A stretch of 21,340 bases of DNA from Macrocybe gigantea (lineage: Eukaryota; Basidiomycota; Agaricomycetes; Agaricales; Callistosporiaceae), in assembly GCA_011319805.1 (NCBI GenBank), contig SJRY01000001.1, positions 1-21,340 of the forward strand. Reading direction: 5' to 3'. Under the pieces are notes generated by a model. That model was not told the origin of the DNA, did no database searches, and worked only from the letters and a program-made list of their open reading frames with translations. Position numbers and translations under genes: made by a program. The first letter of the stretch is position 1. Each line of letters begins with the position of its first letter. Shown piece by piece: positions 15,482 through 21,340 of the stretch.

Positions 15482-16908
15482 GATGTGCGATTTTTGGTCT
15501 TCTTTCCTCTTGTCATGATCCTTTTATCCTGGTTCACAGTCTTCTTTAGAATTTGGTCTAGAGCTTGCTGTGCATTTTCCAGTTCTTTCTCTTTAATCTA
15601 TATGTTCTCTTCATGTCTGTATCCTTTCCATTTGACCAGGAATAGCATTCCCCTTCCTTGTTTCTTCCTTTTTAGAATTTCTTCTATCTCATACTCTTCT
15701 TCATCATTTATGATTTCAGAGGGTGGTGGCGATGGTCACTCTTGTATCTTGAAATGGGGTCCTTTGTAGGGCATGAGCAGTGTTTCATTGAACACAGGGT
15801 GTATCAGCTGCCATGATGCTGGGAGTTCCAGGTGATATGCCAAGGCTTCTTTCTTTTCAACCACCTTGAACGGTCTGTATCAGAGTGCCGATAACTTCTT
15901 TGATGGTCGATTGACTGTGATATTGGTGGCTTCAAGCCATACTCTATCCCCTTTCTTGTATTCATGGGCTGGTCTTCATCTCGCATCGTAATTGTCTTTG
16001 GCTCATGTTTGTGCATACTGCAGTGTAGCATTTGCTTCTTTCTGTATTTGATTCATTCTTTTGATGAAGTCCTTTGCTGCCAGGTTATTCTCTTCTGTCA
16101 TCTGCAGTTCTCCCTTCCAGGGGTGCATTCCATAGTTGAGGTAGAATGGTGTCTCCTTCATTCCCTGGTGCGCTTTGTCATTGTACTGGTATTCTGCGAT
16201 TGCTATCCATTCTGCCCAATCATCCTGTAAGTTGTTTGTGAAGCTTCTGAGGAAGGCTTCTGTTTCTTGGTGGGATCGCTCCGCTTGTCCATCTATCTGT
16301 AGGTGATAGGCCATTGATAAATTTTGCTTTGTTCTGAGTAACTTTAGAAGTGCTGTCATGAATCGTGCTGTGAATTGGGGTCCTCGGTCACTGATGATCT
16401 TTCGTGGGATTCCATGAAGCTGCCACACATTGTCTTGATATAGTCATACAAGACCTTCTGCTGTGAGTTCGGTCTTTGTGGGAACTAGGTGGATCATCTT
16501 GGTTAGGCAGTCTGTGACTGCAGCAATGGTGTTAAAGCCATTCGAGCTGGGTAGCAGTCCTATGAGATCTACTCCGATATCTTCCCATGGTTGCTGTGGG
16601 ACCTTGTGCAGGTGTAGTGGTGCATGTTTCTTTTGTCGGATGATTTTGTTTCACTGACATGTTTCGCATCCATTGACATACTTCTTGATATCTGTTAGCA
16701 TTGATGGCCACCAATAGGTGCAGTTTATGAGCTCGTGCATGTGGTATTGTCCTGGGTGTCCTCCGATGGGTGTGTCATGGTGTTTAAACATGATGTCTTC
16801 CTTCAGTTTGTTGTCTGGAGGAACGTAGATTTTTCCTCCTATGTATATGATGTGGTCTTCTTCTGTGAACCAGTGTAGTTTTTCCTTCAGTCCTGTTGTT
16901 ATGATCAT
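15478..16908 (-). pseudogene. Integrase and chromodomain remnant, copy C
   Basis: Reads through HHCC (EHHD region as KHHDTPIGGHPG, CETCQ then a stop where B has Arg), the core (SDRGPQFTARFM, DGQAERSHQETE), YKKGDRVWLEA, GPF module, PSPPPSEIINDEEEY and chromodomain (LVKWKGYRHEENI then a stop where B has Trp). The same frame is kept at 15966, 15726 and 16450, where B has one-base losses. Stops arise from CGA to TGA or TGG to TAG. In the core, HPQTDGQ has become HLQIDGQ. Confidence 0.88.
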
Positions 16909-17360
16909 CTCTCTTTATATACATTGTCGAATTTGTTCTATCCTTGAGGATTCGATCATCGTGATTCCTCTTATTTGTATTGCCTCATTATTTTCTGCTT
17001 CTTCTTTTTGTGGGTGTTCGTCCTCGAATATCATAAATTCGAAGTCTCATTCATTATTCTCTTCCAGATGTTGAATGAATGCTGCTTCTTTGATCATTTG
17101 TATATCATCCTTCTCTGCTAGGTTTTCTTCATATCCTGCCATCTGTAACAGGACATCTGCTTTTCCATTGGCCTTTCCTGGTACATGTCGTAGTTCGTAA
17201 TCATATTCCTGTAATTTCAGGTACCAGCCAATCTGTCTCAAATTGAGTCGCTGTGGCTTCTGGAAATATGATAGGTTTTTTGTGATCCGTCAATATTTCG
17301 AACTTCTCTCAAGCTTCAAGGAGGTATTGTCTCCATGTCTTTAGTGCAACCATTATTGCA
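16909..17360 (-). pseudogene. RH-INT linker and RNase H tail, copy C
   Basis: Contains FQKPQRLNLRQIGWYLKLQ, LRHVPGKANGKADVLLQM and the acidic linker, in frame where A and B are broken. It ends at 17360 at a deletion that removed the RT thumb and most of RNase H. An extra T near 17276-17281 also breaks the frame just before the junction. Confidence 0.8.
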
Positions 17361-18576
17361 TGATTATGATGTCGTCCATATAGATTATGCATACTCTTCT
17401 TCATATTTGGTCTTGGAAGAGGCTTGCCATCATTCGGCTAAAAGTACCTGGTGCATTGCACTGCCCAAAGTACATAACTGTCAGTTCGAAGAGCCCTCTT
17501 GCTGTTAGAAAGGCTGCCTTCCATTCGTTCCCTTTCCGAATGCACACATTATTATATCCCCAGATAATATCGATCTTGCTAAAATACTTTGCTCCTTGTA
17601 GTACATTGAGGAGCTTGCTAATACATGGTAGTGGGAACTTGTTCTTGACCATATATTTGTTTATTTTCTGGTAGTCTTGGATGAGTCGTTTGCTTCCGTC
17701 CTTCTTATTGTGAAAGAAGCAGGGTGCTGCGTAAGGTGATTTCAATGGGCATATTTTTTCTGTTCTTAATCCTTCTTTGACAAAGGCATCTAGTTCCTCT
17801 AGTTCCTTCTGCGTCATTGGATAGACCTTGCTTGGTATCATTTTGGGTGCATCTTTCGTTAAGTTTATTTCATAGTCCCATTCTTTATGGTCTGGTAAAT
17901 GATCGAAGTTCTTCTCCTTGAAGAGGTGTTTGAATCTGATCAGATATGGGGGTATCTGGGTTCCTGTCTTGTCGCTGGCTGTGGTTTTTACTGGTTCAGC
18001 CATTTTCTGTATCTTAATCGTCTGGTGGTTTATTTTGCACATTTTAGGGCATCTGTCGAAGACAACTTCTCCTGTCCTCCATTTGATCATTGGGTTGTAG
18101 TAGACAAGCTAGTCATGTCCTAGTAGCATGTTGGTCTTTCCGATATCGAGTATGATGGCTTCCATGTGCTCCTTGTATCCTTTAATGTCGATGTGGACCT
18201 CTGCTACTCGGTCTGCTGTTTTCTGGCGGTTGGGTGATCTGTCTGCATTTATGATTGGAATCTTCTTGATTCGTCGTGTCTTCAGCCCTGTTTTTGCTAC
18301 TATCATAGTATTGATGCAGGTCCTATCTGCTCTGCTATCAACTTCCGGTGTTATCGTTGTAATTCCTTTTCACATTCGTATCCTAGCTAGTACTGCGAGT
18401 TCTTTCCTCTTTGGTGGTTTGTCCCCTTGGATGGTTTTCCTTGGTGCTTCAGATCGCTTGGTGGGAATGGTGTATTTCAGAGTATGGGATAATCTACATC
18501 TGGTATTGAAGCAAGTCTGTTTCAGTTGTATGGGTCGCAATTTAACACCTCCTAGTCAGACCCTTCGACAAAACCC
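17361..18576 (-). pseudogene. Protease and RT fingers/palm remnant, copy C
   Basis: From the conserved GGGTTTT heptamer (18576-18570, stem arms also conserved) the frame passes a CGA-to-TGA stop, then the protease site as DSRA (18351-18340 region; Gly of DSGA lost), DIGKTNMLLGHD followed by a stop where A and B have Trp, then RT fingers and palm to YMDD in one open frame (18090-17401). IIWGYNNV and EWKAAFLTARG are continuous here, unlike in A and B. Coding ends at the deletion junction. Confidence 0.88.
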
Positions 18577-19181
18577 TCTTTGTCAGAGCTTTCTTCATCC
18601 TTATCTTCTTCGTCTTCTCCTTCTTCTTCTTTCACTTCCGGTGTAACAATGCGGCCATGTTCCCAGTCATTGTAGGTGGAATGGTTTCTGAATTCCTGCC
18701 TGCGTCTATTTAATTCTGTTTTGAACTCGAGCCACTCTTGTAGCTTGGAGTCTGCCCAGTTCTGTGCATGTTTGGCCTTGCCTCCCATGATCCATTGCAA
18801 TGCATAGGTGATCATGTCCCATTTATTGGTTATTTCTTCCTTATTGAAGTAGACTTCCATTCGTCGAAGCCAACTTCTGATCAAACCGGGATCCCCTTTG
18901 TATGGATCTGGCGGTTCTGATTTTGTTCTCTTAGGCTTCTTGCCTAAGTCCAGTTCTTCTTTGATCACATCAACCAAAGTCCGTGTTGCGTTCTGTACCT
19001 GTTCAGCCTGTTGGGGGTTGTTTCGAAGAGTGCCCCAGACCAGGGTGAGAGGGTTGGTGGGTTGGCGGCGAAGAGAGTAGTAAGGATAATGGTAATAAAG
19101 GTGAAGAGGGCTGCAATGAGTTCCATAGCATGTGTCGTTAAAGGGGTTTGGTATGTGATGTGATTTGTCAAATAGTACCAT
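18552..19181 (-). CDS. Chimeric gag: foreign capsid fused to family gag tail, copy C
   Basis: One open frame ends in the family acidic tail (VKEEEGEDEEDKDEESSD) and the usual TAG at 18554-18552. Everything before residue VKEEE is unrelated to gag of A and B. That part has DPYKGDPGLIRSWLRRMEVYF, then KWDMITYALQWIMGGKAKHAQNWAD, which is the Ty3/gypsy capsid pattern (FxGDP, Phe/Leu-rich helix, ITYALxxMxGG, WA). The junction at 18638/18639 preserves frame. The zinc knuckles are missing. The first 45 residues are Tyr/His/Pro-rich and may not be translated. It has no stop codon and looks less decayed than the adjoining pol. As an alternative, a real gag of another element may have captured this tail. 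Confidence 0.7.
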   Translation of the reverse strand: MVLFDKSHHIPNPFNDTCYGTHCSPLHLYYHYPYYSLRRQPTNPLTLVWGTLRNNPQQAEQVQNATRTLVDVIKEELDLGKKPKRTKSEPPDPYKGDPGLIRSWLRRMEVYFNKEEITNKWDMITYALQWIMGGKAKHAQNWADSKLQEWLEFKTELNRRRQEFRNHSTYNDWEHGRIVTPEVKEEEGEDEEDKDEESSDKEGFVEGSD

Positions 19182-19900
19182 GTAGGTGGCGCATGACCGT
19201 CGACTTCCACTTTGGCTGGGTCCAGAGAAAAAGGTGGTGGGTGCCTGTTGAACTGCAGATGGATCAGCTCAAATCCTTGTCGCAATGGGGATGCCCCAAA
19301 TGGCAGTCAAGGAAGGTTTCTTCATCAGAAGTCCCAGCAGTCTGGTGACTCCTTTCTCATTTCAGGTCAACACATGTTCCCGACAACAATCTTCAAAGGC
19401 ATTTTTGAGAAAAGGTGGTCAGTGGTGGGAACTATCCACATGTCTGAGTCCTTCTGTCTCTCTTGCTGAGGTATGTCCTGGGTCAATAAACTACCTGGTC
19501 AAACGCGTGGTAGGACTCTCTGAAGATTATCCTAGCACAGCCTTTTGATGCTCAATTTGAACAGAGTCGGACTCAATGTTACTCTTAGTCCTATCATATA
19601 TCCAAGTACTATGAGCAAAGACCTCTGATAGAGACTGGAATATGGGTTGGCATGGGGTGGGGAGTAGTAGTGGAAAGTGAAAATGTTAGTTTTAGTAGGG
19701 AAAAGAGATATGACGACACAGCAGGTTCCTTTGGTCGCATGGCACTTGGAGCTATTGGGCAATGAAGGAAGGGCAGTGGAGAGAGTAAGAGTAGTGAGGT
19801 GCGCAGGGGTTAGCTTTGAGCTTTTGCTACGCAAAACTATATCTATATGCAAGTTACTCTAACTAATTCAGATGTGAGAGGCAGGGAGAAGAATGCTATT
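19182..19900. other. No gene recognised
   Basis: Several short ORFs lie on both strands, none with a recognisable domain. One minus-strand frame (19285-18965) has a hydrophobic stretch (LIAALFTFITIILTTLFA), but it overlaps the chimeric gag and has no other support. A weak resemblance to the LTR promoter region (AGTCCT, ATATAT, AGTACT, GAGCA) is seen at 19588-19625. This is probably retrotransposon 5' leader or flanking debris. Confidence 0.4.
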
Positions 19901-19905
19901 TCTAG

Positions 19906-20373
19906 CCAGCTCGAAGCTGGATTCTACTGTACATGATTTTAACTATTTATATATTATGACTCCTGAGCACGGACCATGATTATACTGTCCTCATATTACA
20001 TGCAACCCCCTACCCTAAATTGAATGAGTAAGGATCTTGCTGTGCTCCTTGTGGTATTCTGCAGATGCTATGCAATAACCCTATACCCTAGTCAGTACTG
20101 ATGCATTGTTGTTATGGGATTGTCTTGAATCATCGTAATGCATCCTGCATGTCACATCACACTTTGTATCACGTGTTCATCATGTGGTTTTTGAGTCATG
20201 TGCCCATTGTCAAGATAATGATAAGTCTTGAAATCATAACAGAGATGACTCAGAATGACTAGGGAAGTGAAATGACTCAATGGCTGCATGCTGTGCAGCA
20301 TGATGGGGGAGATAAGGGATATGGAAAAGATAAGATAAGAGATTGAATGGTCCTTTGGGTGACATCCGTAACA
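19906..20373 (-). repeat. LTR-like remnant of the same family, with internal expansion
   Basis: 20241-20373 matches the distal LTR of A/B/C closely (GATGACTCAGAATGACTAGG, GGGGGAGATAAGGGATATGG, ends CCGTAACA). Upstream, GAGCACGGACCATG (19965-19978) is an exact 14-nt LTR match preceded by a TATA-like TTTATATATTATG. In B these two blocks are about 55 bp apart; here they are about 277 bp apart, so about 220 bp is extra. A 6-bp hairpin CCAGCT-CGA-AGCTGG lies at 19906-19920. It may be the 5' LTR of copy C or a separate solo LTR. The left boundary is unclear. Confidence 0.6.
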
Positions 20374-20850
20374 CACCCATGCTCAAGTCATTCATCACAC
20401 TTGCAAACTTTTCATGGCAGGGGTGAGTGTAAGCCTGTCATTGGGCTTACATCAGTGGCATAGTCACATTGGCTGCATCCAGATGGTGATGTCACCAGTG
20501 GACTGGTATATATAGATGGCTTGAGGAGATTCTGACCTTTTCTCACCTTTTTCCCTTTTCCTGCTCATTTGTACTCTCTATCTTTCATTGTCCTCAATCC
20601 CATGTTTGTCCTGTTCTCGCTGCCCGATCTGAGTGTTGGAGTACAATCAGGTGTACTTCCTCTCAAAATAGCAGGAACCAGTATTTTCTGCTGAGTGAGC
20701 CTACAGATGCCTTGCCCCAGATGTTGGCTGAGATTTTCTCACTATATTGCTGTATGTGGTCTTGCTCTCTTTTGGGAAGGATTGCTGAATGATCTTGGCT
20801 TAGAGGATTGCCTCAATCTCCGCACCACCTTTCCCTGCTGATGCAGAAGA
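20374..20850 (+). promoter_or_regulatory. Non-coding stretch with TATA box and pyrimidine tract
   Basis: No gene is seen. TATATATAG at 20507-20515 is followed 20-55 bp later by a strongly pyrimidine-rich tract (20533-20570), a layout typical of fungal RNA polymerase II promoters on the plus strand. It precedes two plus-strand ORFs. It could equally be the LTR of another element. Confidence 0.35.
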
Positions 20851-21078
20851 ATGAGCTCCACCTCTGTCCCCATAGGTCAGGATGGCCACCTTGTCAACCA
20901 TGTCATAGACATTCGAACCGGGACAGAGGCATGGGCGATTGACTACACGGACGAGAATCTTCAGGCATCAGGTGGTGGGCATGGACCTCAGTCCCATCCA
21001 ACCCGCCTCAGTCCTGGCTCTGCTGAGTCAAGCCGAGTAAAGGTGATGACTAACCCAGGATCACGTGACGGGCTATAA
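20851..21078 (+). CDS. Hypothetical short ORF (75 codons)
   Basis: Starts with ATG about 340 nt after the TATA box and ends TAA. No domain is recognised; the composition is Gly/Ser/Pro-rich in the second half. A possible intron begins near its end: GTAAAG or GTGATG close to ACTAAC and a TAG before 21097 would join it in frame to the ORF at 21115. That would make it the first exon of a gene leaving the window. This is only a reading of splice-like motifs. Confidence 0.3.
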   Translation: MSSTSVPIGQDGHLVNHVIDIRTGTEAWAIDYTDENLQASGGGHGPQSHPTRLSPGSAESSRVKVMTNPGSRDGL

Positions 21079-21114
21079 ACTTGAGCAACAGCATAGTGCA
21101 AAGGCACCGAAGCT

Positions 21115-21340
21115 ATGCAGTCCTCATCCTCGACAGCCTCCATGATGCTCAACCAAATCGATCTTACGAACGACAATGACCAAGAACACAACGAAATCGT
21201 TGCTTTACAGAGATCATCCAAACGTCCTCGCCTCGAACCTTCTTCCAGTGCTTCCTCTGCTGAATTTTCGCAGCCGACTCCTAGACCACAATCTCGACCC
21301 GAACACGTTACAGTCTACACATCCAGTTCGCCATCACACC
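21115..21340 (+). CDS. N-terminus of an unidentified protein, runs off the window
   Basis: ATG at 21115 opens a frame of 75 codons with no stop up to the edge. The start is Ser-rich, then NQIDLTNDND (an IDLT core with acidic residues, like SUMO-interacting motifs), a basic RSSKRPRLEP patch that could be a nuclear signal, then a Ser/Pro/Gln-rich disordered stretch. CpG dinucleotides are frequent here, unlike in the decayed elements, so this may be a host gene or a young element. No catalytic domain is in view. Confidence 0.45.
   Translation, partial: MQSSSSTASMMLNQIDLTNDNDQEHNEIVALQRSSKRPRLEPSSSASSAEFSQPTPRPQSRPEHVTVYTSSSPSH

Larger units (their letters stand above)
15047..19181 (-). mobile_element. 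Older, decayed and recombinant gypsy copy C (internal region)
   Basis: Minus-strand internal region of the element whose 3' LTR is 8213-8244 plus 14756-15046. Order: polypurine tract 15047-15060, ORF3, chromodomain, integrase, RNase H remnant, a 553-bp deletion at 17360/17361, RT fingers and protease, gag tail. At 18638/18639 identity to A and B ends abruptly and gag of another family begins. Stops and missense changes are mostly C:G to T:A. The 5' end and 5' LTR are not clearly resolved; the LTR-like remnant near 20373 is a candidate. Confidence 0.88.

Noticed and set aside
19532..19852. Minus-strand 106-codon ORF
   Set aside because: No motif, low-complexity Ser/Thr/Leu composition, and it lies in a region resembling retrotransposon debris.
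20631..20640. GAGTGTTGGA shared with the copia LTR start at 6365-6374, suggesting a second copia LTR
   Set aside because: Only 10 nt match and the sequence after it is unrelated; chance is sufficient.

Overview
This window is a nest of retrotransposons, almost certainly from a filamentous basidiomycete fungus (an inference). The basis is chromodomain Ty3/gypsy elements (chromoviruses) beside decayed Ty1/copia and hAT sequence, TATA-driven LTRs, and CpG-directed C-to-T decay of the older copies. No complete host gene, tRNA, rRNA or CRISPR array is visible.

Layout, left to right. (1) 1-4809, minus strand: gypsy copy A, cut by the window edge inside integrase; its 5' LTR is 4492-4809. (2) 4810-4831: a 22-nt stump of a related LTR in the opposite orientation. 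(3) 4832-6367, plus strand: a 5'-truncated copia pol with seven premature stops, all TGA, followed by its polypurine tract and the start of its 3' LTR. (4) about 6370-8212: fragments, including a plus-strand TE-like ORF and the C-terminal end of a hAT transposase on the minus strand. (5) 8245-14755: gypsy copy B, full length (6511 bp) and of the same family as A. Its 319-bp LTRs differ only by two single-base indels, so the insertion is young. (6) B sits inside the 3' LTR of an older gypsy copy C, whose LTR is split into 8213-8244 and 14756-15046. (7) C continues to about 19.2 kb with heavy C:G-to-T:A decay, a 553-bp internal deletion, and a gag whose N-terminal part comes from a different gypsy family. 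(8) 19.2-20.37 kb: no clear genes, ending in an LTR-like remnant. (9) 20374-21340: a TATA-containing non-coding stretch, a short ORF, and the first 75 codons of an unidentified protein running off the window.

Coding order of the A/B/C family, read on the minus strand: 5' LTR, an 11-nt self-complementary primer site, ORF1 (198 codons), an in-frame UAA, the gag N-terminal region, gag capsid/nucleocapsid with two zinc knuckles, a candidate -1 frameshift signal (GGGTTTT plus a stem), protease, reverse transcriptase, RNase H, integrase with GPY/F module, chromodomain, then a small coiled-coil ORF3 starting in an ATGA overlap, polypurine tract and 3' LTR. The expression and priming signals are the most interesting content. 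The primer site pairs with the predicted first 11 nt of the element's own transcript, as in Tf1/sushi-type self-priming.

Caution: A and B carry many single-base frameshifts, several at homopolymers or CCGG, at places where the much older copy C is in frame. They may be real defects or sequencing errors, so ORF boundaries inside pol are not natural protein ends.
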